From NCBI GenBank assembly GCA_942159475.1, contig OW804096.1:37323744-37387743 (forward strand): 64,000 nucleotides of DNA. The letters are read 5' to 3'. The notes under the pieces were generated by a model. The model saw nothing but the letters and a program-made list of their open reading frames with translations. It did no database searches and was not told where the DNA came from. Positions 37,430 to 50,507 of this stretch are shown one piece after another; position 1 is the first letter of the stretch; the number at the start of each line of letters is the position of its first letter. Source of the stretch: Sthenelais limicola. Taxonomy: Eukaryota; Annelida; Polychaeta; Phyllodocida; Sigalionidae. The position numbers and the translations under genes were made by a program.

Positions 37430-39228
37430 AAGCAGTTTGATGTATCCCAAAAATATAAATGTGGACTTTTAAGAAACTTGCAGCAAAAACAAGCAGACGA
37501 TTTCCTCCAAAATGTTGGTCAAATGACGGTTAGATGGGTGGGAAAAGAATGGAACAAAATCGTTTAAAATCTTTAGTTTTAGACCGATGTTAACTGAGAG
37601 TGAAGCTTTAAGATGTGGAGAGGTGTATAAAACATTTGTAATTTGTGTAATCCAGTAAAGATTAATTTCTTTTAATTTAGCTGGTTGAAGAAGGACCAAA
37701 AGTTATGACGTGTGCATCTGAATATGGCCATATCCAACCTGCCAGCTTTTAGAAAAAGATTTAGAAAATAAAAATGTCTAAAGTTTTGATCATCATTACT
37801 TAAATTTGGTAGCAGCTGTGGAGAAATTATAGAACCAGATTTCCGCCCAGCCTATGTAGGGAACTGCCTTTATATCATATAAACTGCTGACAGCCGGAGA
37901 AAATGGACGAGAACGAGGTAGTGCCTTCTAAAGAGCCGGTGCTTTTTAGACCCTAAGTTTTATTATTTTATTCGCCCTGAAAAAAAAAAAAAAAATCACT
38001 TGGCTGAAGAAAGTCTTTTCAGTTGTGCTCCCAGTCACCTCCAGAGAAAGCCTGGCAAGATTAAGCTCAGGTAATGTTTGAGACCAATCAGGACAAGGTA
38101 TCTGCCTGATAAGCCAAGTTCATAGTTAATAGCATTCAGGGGTCCTTTTCTTTACAGCATTTTATACTCATATTGAAACCAATATATACCATAACCACGT
38201 GACACTTTGTAAGCTGGGCCTAGGTGAATCTGAATGGTTTTATTGACATTTCAGCATAGATTTTCACTAGAGCAGTTAATGATTATTTTGTTATTAAAGA
38301 TAATACAGCAGGATTCTTCTATATCTTGTGGGCTAAATTTAGATGTGCAAGATGGAAAGCTATTGATAATCATCCATATAGTTGCTTCCGAGGGTCTAGC
38401 ACTGGCAGAACTTTCCGAAATAAATGTAGCTTGGGTCGCTTTCTCTACTGTCACATTTCACAAAACAAGACAAAATGGCTTTCTTTTATCCCAAACTAGG
38501 CATAGCAAGGGTGGGGAATTAAAATTTAGCCAAATTACAGCCAAGTTACTTAGAATATCATAGTCATTGCACAGAGCACAATAAGCGTTAACTTCATGTG
38601 CTTCATGTATTATCAAAGCTGCATTCTTAGTGAATTTCCGATAAAACTGTCTATTAAGTGGTTTTAATATATATGTGATTCTCGGAATCTTGGTAGAGCT
38701 AGTACTTATCGGCCAGTTACCAATATGAATAATAAACTGGAGAGTCTTATGTAATGTTTCAGAATAATCTGAGAAGCAAGTCCTTTATTTCGAAACATGG
38801 GTTTATATGAAATTATGCAATGCCAGGTGTGTCCTACGAGATAACCAATAAGGGAAGCAGTAAGGGAATATATTAGCCAATGGTAAGCATTAATACAAAT
38901 ATAATATATCCAATCGGATCTCAGTGCACTAAGGTCATGTGTAAACATAGAGAAGGGGAGAGCAATTACGTAATGGCTAGACAGCTTGGCCGAGGCTGTG
39001 CGACTCGCTAACGGTCATAGCTTTCATGTTAATCTATTGTGATAACATATATGGTAACACAACTGGTAACCTGTGAAACCTTGATAATTATAATGTCTGG
39101 TACTTATACATGTAACGGTTATTTCTCTGAGGAAATACATTTAATGTTTAGTACATACATATTTATAAAGGGTTATATATAATAAATTCATATTTAAAAT
39201 TGATTACATCATGTTGCATAATCTTATA
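37430..39228. other. Intergenic DNA with repeat traces
   Basis: Holds a run of 15 A at 37980 and several AGCTGCATTCT / GAGAATGCAGCTTTA-type termini (38620, 39905), which are also seen at 43080-43205, so worn copies of another inverted-repeat family are present. No gene was identified. Confidence 0.4.
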
Positions 39229-39232
39229 TAAT

Positions 39233-39642
39233 TGTAGTGATTCGCACTCTCGACAATGAACAAACAACTTAACAAGGCCAATTCCTCATACCGCTGTTTT
39301 ATTCAGCAGTCCGTCCAAACGGCCCTTAATCCGCCTTAGCCGGATAAGGTAGGGGATAATACAACGGGCTACAAAGAGGTAGCTATAGATCCCTATAGAA
39401 CGTTCACATAAGTGTAAAGTAAGAGACATATAATGTGATGATAAGTAATGGACTAGAACAGTATGAGGAAACCAATAAGAGTAATACAACAAGGGTTTAC
39501 ACAAGACATAGGGGAAATAGAGTGTTTTATCGCATGACACAGTATAAATACACAGGCCCGAAAGTAGGGCACCTCTAGTGAGTTAATAGTGAACCAGTCC
39601 TTTATGGACAGCCACATGGAGGATTATAGTAAAACTACTACA
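39233..39642. mobile_element. Solo LTR with TAAT target duplication
   Basis: Runs from TGTAGTGATTCGC to ...AAACTACTACA, so it has TG...CA ends with a short inverted TGTAGT/ACTACA. It is flanked directly by TAAT at 39229-39232 and 39643-39646. It contains GTATAAATACAC on the plus strand near 39542 and AATAAA on the minus strand near 39296, so orientation is not settled. About 410 bp; no internal domain nearby. Confidence 0.7.
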
Positions 39643-42600
39643 TAATCATATTTAGACATTTAATTATAGAATTATGAGTATGGCAGTCTACTCATTTCAG
39701 ACCCATACACCAGCCCATACAGAGTATTACAGATTTTGACCTGTGCATAAAAATGTCCTAGAAGAAGCTACGAATTCATTAGAAACTCTGGAAATTCAGG
39801 AAAATATACATTTTTCTTTCTCCTTATTTGAATCTTCCTTTCTACAGTACTCAGGAAAAGGGAAAGAATAAACTGAGAAACATTGTTTTGGTCGCCTCAG
39901 CTGAGAATGCAGCTTTAATGGTATCAATGCTCTTACAACCGACCAATGTTTAATGTCATTTACTGTAATCCAAAGTTAAGGAATCAAATCAAATTGAAAT
40001 ATGTCAAGCAGACTACTGATCTACGTTAGTAATTTCTTTATTATATCATAATCACATGTGCATCCAAACTTTGAAACTCACAGTTTTCAAAATTGCTCCC
40101 GTTTCAGATTAGCAAAATAAGCAGGCTCCATGTCATCCAAGGGAAACTTGGGAAAAACATTTGTATCATTTAGTATTGATGAGTCATAAATGAGATGATT
40201 TGCACACCGTATTCTCATACACATATGGATTAGGAAAAACACCATTCATTGTATGCAAATCCTTTATCTGGTTCTCCTCTTTATTCTTCATATCATTGTC
40301 CTCAGGTGTCTGTCTAAAGACATCCATGAAGTCCCATTTTGGACGGAGCATATTTGAAGTAAACGCCCAGTTTGTCAAGTAGGACACGCCCACTATAGTG
40401 ACCAGACCAATGGCAGCAATCAATGTCCGATATGGAAATACTTGCTGTTGCGTTTCCTCATCATAGTAGGGGAACTTGAGGACAGGGGGCAGGCCAAGCA
40501 AGGCCTCACCAGACAGAAGCCTGTAAACAAAACAAAACTTGGATAGCAAGAATTATATTGCATGGAATTATATTGTCTTCTTATATAAAAATATGTTAAT
40601 TATTTGTGAACGTGGGATGTTTTAAAAAGAAAATAAGTAATAAACCATAGATGGACAAGCCTGTCTATTGGTTCTATTTGTCCCCTTAGTATAAATGTAA
40701 ATGAGTAAATTCTAGACTGCTGTTAAATAAAAAAAACTGAGCATATTATTGCACCACGAAAAAGACAACAAAATGTTGTAAATATTATGATCACAATGGT
40801 AATGTAAAATACTAGACTGCACATGTACACACTCTTTCATTGTGTTCCTTTGAGAATATTGTTTGACAATTTGAAATGAATCACAATTGAGTAATTTTGG
40901 TCAAATAAAATATTGTGATAAAATACCTACCTGAGTAAGAATGTGAGGAAGTATCCTGCCAGAGCCCCGTATGTATTAGTAGAAGGCATATGTATGACGG
41001 TGACAAATAGAGGGAAGGCTATCACATAGACAAAGTCACTGCAGAGGACAAAGAGCTGGTATATGGAGCGCACTGTAATGGCAGTGACTGTGGCTAGAGC
41101 ACCGATCACTATCACTGCTCCTCTCATTGCCCACAATATCTCAGCCTCAGTAACCTGTTGATAACAAGGTTAAGTTATGATGGTGTTGTGTATTCAAGGA
41201 CACCATGCACATCCCTGATTTATTAATTGATAATCATATTTAGAAAGATGTTGAGTACACAGAATTAAAAATCTCCGAATGCATTTCCGATGTTTATTTG
41301 ATGCAGATGAAGTTACAAATGAAATTGACCCAAAACATTTTGGCAATTAAGCCTTCTTCGTCATTTTGAGGCAGGGGGCCCTTATCATATTACCAACAAC
41401 CATGAATCTGTCAATCAAGATTTATACTTTCAAATGATTCACTGACAGTTGATAAGCTTTAGATGTCCCTAGAGAGAAGAAAACTCATGTGTTTGTATGT
41501 TTGAAACTTTAGACAAAATGGCAAAGTATGCCCTTTGGCAAAACCTAGTAGGCACTAAATTATGAAATGAAGAATTTATTTTGGCTTGAGTAGGATTTCA
41601 CCTTACCTGGTTTTGAGGTAAAAGTTTGTTCTTTATAGGTGCAAACACATGGCGCGCAAACATGGCGGAAGCTGCAAAAAATGATGAGTCGGCAGAGGAC
41701 ATGACAGCAGCAGAGATTGCCCCCAGACCTATGATGGCCACTGGTAGTGGTGTGAGAAACTCCAGTACAAGAGGTAAAATCAGGGGGTAGTTCTTCTCCT
41801 CTATTGGTAATGGGAAGTACAACTTGTAGTCAGTCTGGTTCCAATCTGGAGAAAAAAGCTATTAATATCCACGACAAAATATCTAAACACGGTATGAAAT
41901 CATCCCTACCCAGTATCAGCACACATTTACTAGTCAGAATTACAATGGTACCTTGTTGATAGTCCAAAATCCCTTTTGCCTAAATATGCCAGGCCCTAGA
42001 TACTATAGATATGATTAGTTTCATTTGGCTTAATAATTCTTCTTTCAAACGATTTTTATTCAGGTTGTTAGGATGGCTCTGGCCAAGATTAATGTAGCTC
42101 TGGTGAGGCCTGGTCTTCTGCCACACCCTGAAATATTAATCATACATCTAGAATAAATTTCTCTGTGTGACAAAACTTGATTTTTTTGTTCTGAAATTTG
42201 GGTTTCGGTAAGGGGAGATGAGGAAATGGAGGTGATTGAGTTATTTGAACATACCTGCCGAGCGTGCCACTGCTCCTATCAAAATAGCTGGAAATGTTAG
42301 AATGACGCAGCCCACAGCTCCAAGTACTGACAACTGCACTGCTATCTTAGTGGTCTTGGCTGATAACACTCACTGATAAAATGCCTGTTGGAGATATGAT
42401 GTATATGATACACACCTTCACACTTGTTTGTCTAGTTACTCAACCACAATGAATATAATTATGACGGCTAAGATCCTGATCAAATCCAAAGTCATTTTGT
42501 ATAAAAAATATGATTCTTGATAGGTCATCTAATAGTTACTGCCTAGAATGGGAATCTCTCCCCAATGAAGATACATGCAATGCTCACCTGCCATGGTAGG

Positions 42601-43074
42601 CCACCAAGTATAATGAGGAGAGCAGAATCAAACCATGCCATCATCCAACGGTCTGCCTTCAGCTCCCCTATCCACCCATCAGCTGTGGCTGTATCCCATA
42701 TAGACTCTACAATTGGGTTAGCTGCGGAAAAACCCACACACAGCCACTGGGAAAGTAAGGTGGAAAAAGGAAAGAGGAATTTATCATAAATATTGTTTTG
42801 TACGAGTATGTAGGTCTTTCTTTATCCAATTTAATCATAGTAATTCAAATTAACTTTCTTCAATATAATAATTATTATGTAAATTTATAGTTCATAAAAA
42901 GGATATCTATTGTCAGAATTATGTGATTTCTACCCACACTATGATATAACAAGATAGCCACTGGAGAAGTGATGTAATAGACAATAAATATACTTAACAT
43001 GATATGACTTTTTCATCTAATTCATCGAGATTCATATTAGTAATGAATAATGGTTATTAATTAAAGCTGCATTC

Positions 43075-43205
43075 TCAACTATCATGACTTACAAAATCTT
43101 ACCAAATTCAAATGACCTTTAGATGGGTTGAATAAGAATGAAAGAAAATGTATTAAATATTTAGTTTTTTTACCAATGCTAACTGAGAATGAAGCTTTAA
43201 TAGGA
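43075..43205. mobile_element. Small inverted-repeat element (TTAAAGCTGCATTCTCA ends)
   Basis: TTAAAGCTGCATTCTCAACT at the left and ACTGAGAATGAAGCTTTAAT at the right are near-perfect inverted repeats around about 95 bp. Lies in an intron of copy A. Confidence 0.55.
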
Positions 43206-44146
43206 TTGTAACACTGCGCCAGGTGATGGTTCTTGAAAATTTGAACTTTATTTTTTTAAATTAGGTCAATGTCTGTAACAAAAAGGTATTGGAACTGAGT
43301 GGCATTGATGTGTTTTATATAATTATACAGGTTAACTAACAAGTTGGTTGAAGAAGCGTGAATATTGCACGAGTTGCATAGCAAATGGTACAATATTCTA
43401 AGCGACTGAAACCAACGAGATAGTTAACAGATTCATTATACATACTTTCAATTATGAAAATAGAAAAAATCGAGTCATGAATTTGAATTTTACGCATAAT
43501 CTTATTAGTTATGCCTGTACAATTGGTATTGAATGGATTGACCCATACAGTTATTGAGAATATGAATAATAAATGAATCACCACTACAAATATGTGTTGT
43601 GAACTTACAAGGCCACCAAATATACAGAAAACCTGGAAGACATCAGTAAGTATAACAGAGTATAGCCCTCCTATCACTGTGTACAGTACAGCAATGGCTG
43701 CTGAGACAATAACTCCTAACTCATGTGAGATACCAAGAATCACTGCAAGACTGGCTCCTAGATGTGAATGAAATATAAAATAAAATGTCATTATGTAAAA
43801 GTGTACTTAAGAGTCAACTACACGTACAGTTGAAATATTTTTAACTATAGCCTTACATTTTAAAGAGAATTGTTAGCTAAAATAATTTGAATGTTACAAA
43901 AAAGGAATTAAGTAATTTACCTCCCAAAGACTGTGCATTGTATGGAATGTGAGGTATTTATTCACTCTTGACATGACAATATTATTGATTTGCACTTATA
44001 CAGATAATCTATAACAATATCTTCTGTCATTTCAGCTAATTAATTGATCGAACGGAAATACTGGAAGGTACCATCAACAATTAATTTTGTACAGACAAAA
44101 GTATGTTGTGTCGACATATTCTATATCACATTCATTCTGATTGATG

Positions 44147-44598
44147 TCAGGTGAAACGCTGCTATGCAAACTATCGCGATGCAAACTGCCGCTATAGAAA
44201 CTGTTGCCATTTAAACTGCCACCTGGCAAACTGCTGCCTAGGCATAGTCCCACCATCAAAAAAATAGGCACCACAGTATAGGTATTTAATATGGAAAGCA
44301 GAACAATTTTTAAGACAGTGTATTAGATGTATGACGAAATTTAACGTAATTTGAATTTCGTAAAAGTAAATTATATTCTGACATAATTTCGCTGCAGGAT
44401 GGATGAAATATCATACAAAACCAGCAGCAAGCAGGGAACATAAGGAGGATAGATCAGCGGATAATAAGTTAATTTTTTCCAATTCATACAATTATATTCA
44501 ATAGCAGCAGTTCAACAAGGTGGCGGATTCCCTGGTGGCAGTTTCCTGTGGTGGCACTCTGCATGCTTGTTGGCACTTTGCACAGTGGCACTTCACCT
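44147..44598. mobile_element. Inverted-repeat element with subterminal repeats
   Basis: The left end CAGGTGAAACGCTGCTATGC is mirrored by GTGGCACTTCACCTAG at the right. Just inside the left end are four to five short repeats like GCAAACTGCCGCTAT, and inside the right end are complementary TGGCAGTTT/GGTGGCACT units. No ORF of note. Resembles a MITE with transposase-binding subterminal arrays (inference). Confidence 0.5.
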
Positions 44599-46671
44599 AG
44601 AACCATTCTAAATAGATGTTTGTGAATGTATTCTCACCAAGTGCAGATAGTATTGCTCCAGACCAGAAGAGGTCACCACTGAGTAGTGGTATATAGACTA
44701 GTGCTGCTGTCAGGGTACCATAACGTTTATGAAATGGGTCCAGAATGGTGACATATCCTGCATCCCTCATTGTCTTGGCAAAAAATATTCCATCTATGAG
44801 AAAATGGAAAATATATTGCATCCCCATTGATTTCTGCTCATTTCATAATATCATATCGTTCCAGAAAAGAAAAGTATCACATTAAGAACATTAATTACAA
44901 TAGTACCCCTTTATAAGCTGGCGCCTGTTTAAAAGCATCTCAAATACAGGCTGCTGGTGTGGGGTCATACAAAAAGAAAATGCTCTCAAATTTAAGCATG
45001 GGCTTATGGCACTTAAAGAATAGATGTCACTGCATTTCCTCGATATTCATCTGTCAATGTTGATTTTTTTGTCTCATGGTTTATTGATTTAAGTGAACCC
45101 TTTCCCCTCTTGTGTTCCAAGGAGGTTTCATTCATTAAAAGTCTCAGAATCAATTTTATTGTTTTTCATGGATTTAATATATAATCTATAATTTCATTAT
45201 AATTCTAGCTTCCTTTGCAGATTATACAACAGCAGTATATGATATTGATTCATTTCCATTTTAGCAGTGAGCTATACAAAATATTCGGCATAAATTCCCC
45301 TAAAACATATTACTAAGTTAAATACATGGGATAGAAATAATTCATCATCAATAAAACTAGATAACTTTATTATCCCTATTTTTGTACTTAGCTTACCCTC
45401 AGAGAAGTGATCTTTTACATAGACCATTGGACGAAAAAATGGGCATAATAAAAACATAAAAGAAACTCACTGACTAGGAGACTAAGACTGAAGCCCCACA
45501 TGGCTTGTGTCCATGCTAGGCCTGATTCTGGCTTGAATATACTCTCTGTTGTTCCATTGATCATCCCTCCACCTACCCATGTAGCTGCAAACGATAAAAT
45601 CATTACTGTAATTTGTGGACAAAACTTACCTTGAAGAAAACTTTTTCTCATACTCAGGAATGGAGGACCCAACACAGCCAATAAACAGTCAGTGACATAG
45701 CGCTTGTTGGTTCTTTATCTCTCCCCAACACAAACTCCTGTTGCATTATTGTATTATTATATTACTGTTAATACTGTTGCTGTACTTATACAGACGGGCC
45801 AGTGTTTGACAGAATGCTACCTGTAACTGTGAATACATAGAGGGAGTGCCGTCTGGTGGTGACACAGTGTTCGCCAGAATGCTACTCACCGACTGGCTAC
45901 AACATCCCCGTATATCCACATGAAACATAAAGATGTGCTGTACTGTACCGGACCTTGGTTAAATATGATGAAGTGGACAAAATACCTAGAAACTAGACAG
46001 TCGGCATCCATCCGCCACCTGAGCACACAGACATCAACAGCCACTGCTTCTACATGCATACACTTACTTCTGAGCCATGCAATGGATTTGTTAGATTATT
46101 CCAGCTGACTTATTCCAGCTGAAACATTATATGGACTTCCAGCAGGTTGCTGCACATTTACATTGTTTTCTTCTGTGCGTGTCACAAAATCTAAATGCCT
46201 GCAGGCACCTTATGGTGTTCCATAAGGTCCTCTGCAGGCCTCGTCAAGCGAAACACCGAGTCCAGACAACCCTCGTTTCTCTGTGGTGAAGTTTAGCCGA
46301 GTCGGTGAAAAACGCTGAGTTCAACTACGAAAAGTACAGGAATTTGAATATCAAACTGAACAACATTTATCTTATTAAGTGTTTTAAATCATATTCATGC
46401 CTTAATGATGGTAATTAATCGGAAATTAAGCGAAATAACGATTCAAAATAAAACTACATTCCGCAGGACTTGTCACAACCCGGCAGGTCAAGCGCGTATT
46501 GATATGAACTGATAGCAAAGATCCGGAACTATAAACATGGTCAGGTGGGAGGGGCAGCTTAACTGCCTTAAAATTAAGTGCATGTTTTGCCGTCGATTTT
46601 CATCGAATTCCGAATAAATGAATTAAATATTGGTAAACGTATCGTACCAACCTCTATTAAGGTGATAATAA

Positions 46672-46828
46672 ATGCAAAAGCGCATTCGGGACGATCTGTC
46701 ATCCCATATTTTCCCTTGGGCTACGTGATTGCTTTCATTCGCTATGCTCATTCACGCAATCACTACGCCCGCGGGAAAATATGGGATGACAGATCGTCCC
46801 GAATGCACTTCCTCATGCACTTTTGCCT
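46672..46828. repeat. Long nested palindrome
   Basis: CATTCGGGACGATCTGTCAT CCCATATTTTCCC at 46683-46715 is matched exactly by its complement at 46772-46806. Inside, GGGCTACGTGATTGC pairs with GCAATCACTACGCCC. The outer flanks (AATGCAAAAGCGC / GTGCACTTTTGCCT-like) pair imperfectly. Foldback element about 150 bp long, in intron 2 of copy A counted from the exon at 50.3 kb. Confidence 0.85.
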
Positions 46829-46859
46829 ATTTATTCCGCCGTTCGCTGTGTGAATAGAA

Positions 46860-47920
46860 AACATGACATTGCTTTAAATTTTGTATCATTATGAAGAAAA
46901 CAAATTCCTCCTTCAGGAAATGTATACTTTTTCATTCCTATTCCCATTATTCTTGGCACCAGTGTGCGTTAAAAATACACATAAATATACGCAGCGTATA
47001 TCAATAATAGCTAATCAATAATAGCTAATATCATATTCGAAACACATATGTCCCTCATATATTTTGCTAAATTATCTATGCTTAAATTTAATTTGTTCCT
47101 TATTTATAGGCTGTTAAAATGCGTTCCCGGATGACGCTCATACTACACAAAATTCAATAACCCATCTCTGTTCAGACATAAAAAAACAAATGAATTCGAA
47201 ATTCTATCTTATTTCTCTTGTTTTCCACCCCAGAATACATTCAGATTCATATCATTATTCATGTTTACCCATTCTATAGTTCACTTTTCTCAGATAGTAT
47301 CTGGAATAAAACGTGATGCGGAATGACGCACCCCCTTCACCAAATAATAAAATTCCATAAGTACTAGAATTCTCATTGCATTTTGACCATATTTGCTGAG
47401 GCTGACCGCCTATGATCACTCTTTCCATACCCACAAAGACAAATGTCTTAAATAATATATTTTGACAAATAAACAGTATCGTTTGCTACTAATTATTGAA
47501 AAAGTCTTCTAAAATTGAAGATTTCCCTGTATTTCGGGCCAAATAAAATTAAATTATGTCTGTTTTTGCCTTCATTCCGTACCCATATGCATCTAGCATT
47601 AAGTAAAACTGAATTCAGTCGGATACCAAGCTATTTCTTTTTCTAAATGACTCATTATCATGAAATACAGGTCTAGGAACACTGTCGACGTTTCATGAGA
47701 AGTGCCCAAGTAGTGGACTTAAACACACATATAATGAAGGAGTGTACACATCTAATCTCGCTTCATGGCACTAGCTTGCCCCATTTATTGTTTATTATCT
47801 TGTTTGTGATGTTATTACTGCCATATTAGTTTGTCATATTAATGTAGTCACTGCGTCTATCTATCCATCTATCAACTACTACTGTATCTGTTTGATAATT
47901 TACGTAACTCCATTTTTTCC
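46860..47920. other. Intronic DNA of copy A, nothing recognised
   Basis: AT-rich, no exon-like stretches and no clear element ends. Confidence 0.45.
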
Positions 47921-47925
47921 AAAGG

Positions 47926-48042
47926 GGACCCTCAGGAAGATCTATGGTTTAATAGAGGAGACCCACCCTTTTTAGTGTCAAAATTCGATATGTTATTGAA
48001 AGTGTACACTACCCGAAATAAAAACCTATACATACATACATC
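47926..48042. mobile_element. Retroposon 3' end with ACAT-rich tail (second copy)
   Basis: CCCTCAGGAAGATCTATGGT ... CGAAATAAAAACC TATACATACATACATC. Partner of 5702-5820. Confidence 0.55.
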
Positions 48043-48180
48043 ACAAATGACTATTAAGGAATAGAGGGTCTTTGTCTAAGACTTTTCTATGGATAAATAT
48101 CCTCAGACAGCAGTCAATAGACATACAAGATCAACCACAAACAAGATCAAAATCAAGAATGGTGTCCCCAAGGATCACTG

Positions 48181-48599
48181 TTAAGGTGCAATTCCATTGG
48201 ATCGCTCTTTTGCTTCACTCATAGTCCGCTCTTTTTATTTTCCCGAGCATCTAACAAGCGAAGGCAAAACTAGAGGTGCCAATGGAATTGGTTATTGAGC
48301 TTTCTATACGCTCTTAAAATATGATGTTGGCGCTCATTTTGGACGTTGGGCTAATATCTATTGTGTTTGATTTGAGCCCAACTACACACCACTTATCTGC
48401 CTGTTAAAGTAGCGGACCAATAGCGCAGTGAGAGCGGACCAACGCACTTGCTATTGATTTCATAAGAAAACAAGCGCACCAGTAGTCTTGTGCTAAAAGC
48501 ATTAGCGGATGAAGAGCAAATGAAAAGCGCACTATTAACAAGCGTAGCAAGAGTGAGCCATGGGTGCAGATAAAGTGAGCCAGTGGAATCGCAGCTTAA
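48181..48599. mobile_element. TTAA-flanked MITE
   Basis: TTAA at 48181-48184 and 48596-48599 encloses 411 bp with ends GGTGCAATTCCATTGG and the complement of GCTGCGATTCCACTGG. The ends resemble those of the 31.7-kb element (both have TCCACTGG a few bases inside the TTAA), so the two may belong to one superfamily. Non-coding. Confidence 0.75.
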
Positions 48600-49542
48600 G
48601 CCCGCTTATCATTCAACATTTGTTTGAATGAGTTGAAGTAATGCAATTCCCAGGTGATCTATCCCTACACGTAGGCCAGTGCTTGTCGAATCTAGAGATC
48701 ACGTAGACCACACAGAAAAAGGGCAAAAAGCCATTAAGCAATATACATCTTTGTGTAAGGAACCTGGACAAACGGTAAAAAAACTTAATTAACGATCTAT
48801 GGTAGAAGAGTAGGTAAACTGATTTGTATGGATGAAAGAGTAAGGAGGATAAAGTCTTTCAAATATTTAGGAGCTATAATTCTTGGAACTCTTTTCATGC
48901 AAAGAACGTTTTGGCAAACATATTAAGGCTAGCACTGCTCAAAGTATAAAAGTATATATGACCCTGGAAATGTGTGCTATAATGATTAAAACCTATACAT
49001 GTGCTCCCGATTTTTGAATTTTCGAATGTTAAATCTAGCTAGCTAGCTAGAGAGAAATCCCCCAAAAGTCAACCAGTACATGCAAGGCACGATGAATATT
49101 AGCATATTTATGTTTTTGTGAAAAAACTAAGGAATAGAAGGGGTAATATTTTAAAATTAGAGACCCTGAAATGAAAGTACTTGAGGGAGTGGGTTTTTTT
49201 TATAAGGGAAGGTGATTATGGTACACCCTTTCCGAAGAACTGAGAGGAGAAGAGGATAGAACAAACATTATTACCCAAAATATAATAAAGATCTGGGTGT
49301 GGGAGAAATATAACCAGGGGATGAATAGAGGAGAGGAGATATGATACAAGGGCCTGAGCTGTCTCCTTTATTAACGAGTCCATACAGTCCATAACGAGTC
49401 CATAACCAACTAGCCCTCCATGCTCTGTTTACCTTTGTACGAACATCCCTGGTATGACCTTCAATTATTAGGAAATGAAATGGAGAATGTTAATCTTTTT
49501 CAGTATGAGAACAGCCTGTTATGATATTTTATTTTAATTATT

Positions 49543-50093
49543 TGTGTAGTAGATCGGAGGTTATATATAGCCCTCCGCGTCAAGAGTGTGTATAAATCAA
49601 ATGTCCTTGACCTTCCCCGTGTCTCCGTAACGCTTCACTGAGCACGGAATGGGCTTTCGGATTTGTGTTAGTTGCAAGAGAGATATGTTTTACCTTTATC
49701 ACCCATTTACAGGAATCTTATAGTCTATTCAACTACAGCAGAATGTGTATCATGTATAACCATTTACTGTATTCCTGTACGACCTATTCTTATGTATTGT
49801 ATTTACTGATATTGTTTGCCTGGTGCAACACCTCTTTTATGATGTGAGGACAAGTATGACCTTGCTCCTGCCTGTAAGGTGTAAGTATTCACTCTGAGGC
49901 TTAGAGTGGATCAGTTCAGTCCTATGCTGGGACTGAGCCGGGTCTGGTTAGACTTGCAGTCTGGTCGTGGGTGGCAATAAACCTAACGAAAGAGACATTT
50001 CCGTGTTGGTGTTCTTCCTTGCCTTCGTTGAGATCCGTGTCCGCCGTAGTCGAACCTGGGTTGGAATGAGTCTCTAGTAATAAAGCCATTTAC
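49543..50093 (+). mobile_element. LTR-like sequence (solo LTR candidate)
   Basis: Begins TGTGTAGTAGATCGGAGG, much like the LTR at 19419. It has GTGTATAAATCAAATG (TATA-like, about 49590) and GGCAATAAACCTAACG (polyadenylation signal, about 49975), then a T/G-rich U5-like end. Exact right boundary and target duplication could not be fixed. Confidence 0.45.
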
Positions 50094-50507
50094 TATAGAG
50101 ACGATTCACTACATATGTATTATGTCCTTTGAAGTATATTTCAAAGTATATTTTAAAAAATGGAAAAAGGAAATAAGAAAGAGAGGCCTGGAGAAGAAGG
50201 GTGAGAAAAAGGAGTGACAGAGCTATGACAAAATGTAAAGCAATAAGAGTGTTGGAAAGACCTACCAGTCACAGTAAAGACGCCTATTATCAAATTGAGA
50301 GAGCGGCCCGCCAGCATGACTGACTCTGCATCCTTGCTCTTCCAGGCATTGTTCCTCCAGGTGGCCCATATTCCAAGTGCCAGGATGACCAGGTAGAACC
50401 CACACAGAGAGATGAGACCTGGCACATTTATAGGCCGGTCTAGGTACCTGGAAATTAGGGGTAACCTGTTAAAGCTCCATTCTTAGCTATTACTTTAAAG
50501 TAAAAAT

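Larger units (their letters stand above)
40184..50447 (-). pseudogene. SLC5A7-like: High-affinity choline transporter-like copy A (nonsense codon, no start exon seen)
   Basis: Nine exons match copy B in order, length and phase: 50266-50447, 45471-45584, 44638-44793, 43609-43757, 42588-42746, 42255-42384, 41607-41845, 40931-41154, 40184-40520. Splice sites are intact. In exon 42255-42384 the codon after FYQ is TGA (42370-42372). Copy B has CGA (Arg) there, in the family's conserved QRVLS motif. The stop falls mid-protein, before the SADSS region. The remaining frame is undamaged, which points to recent inactivation, a polymorphism or a sequence error. The start exon found for copy B has no match between 50.45 and 64 kb. 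It may lie beyond the retroelement. A minus-strand AATAAA sits near 40040. The C-terminal tail after the last helix differs from copy B. Confidence 0.85.
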
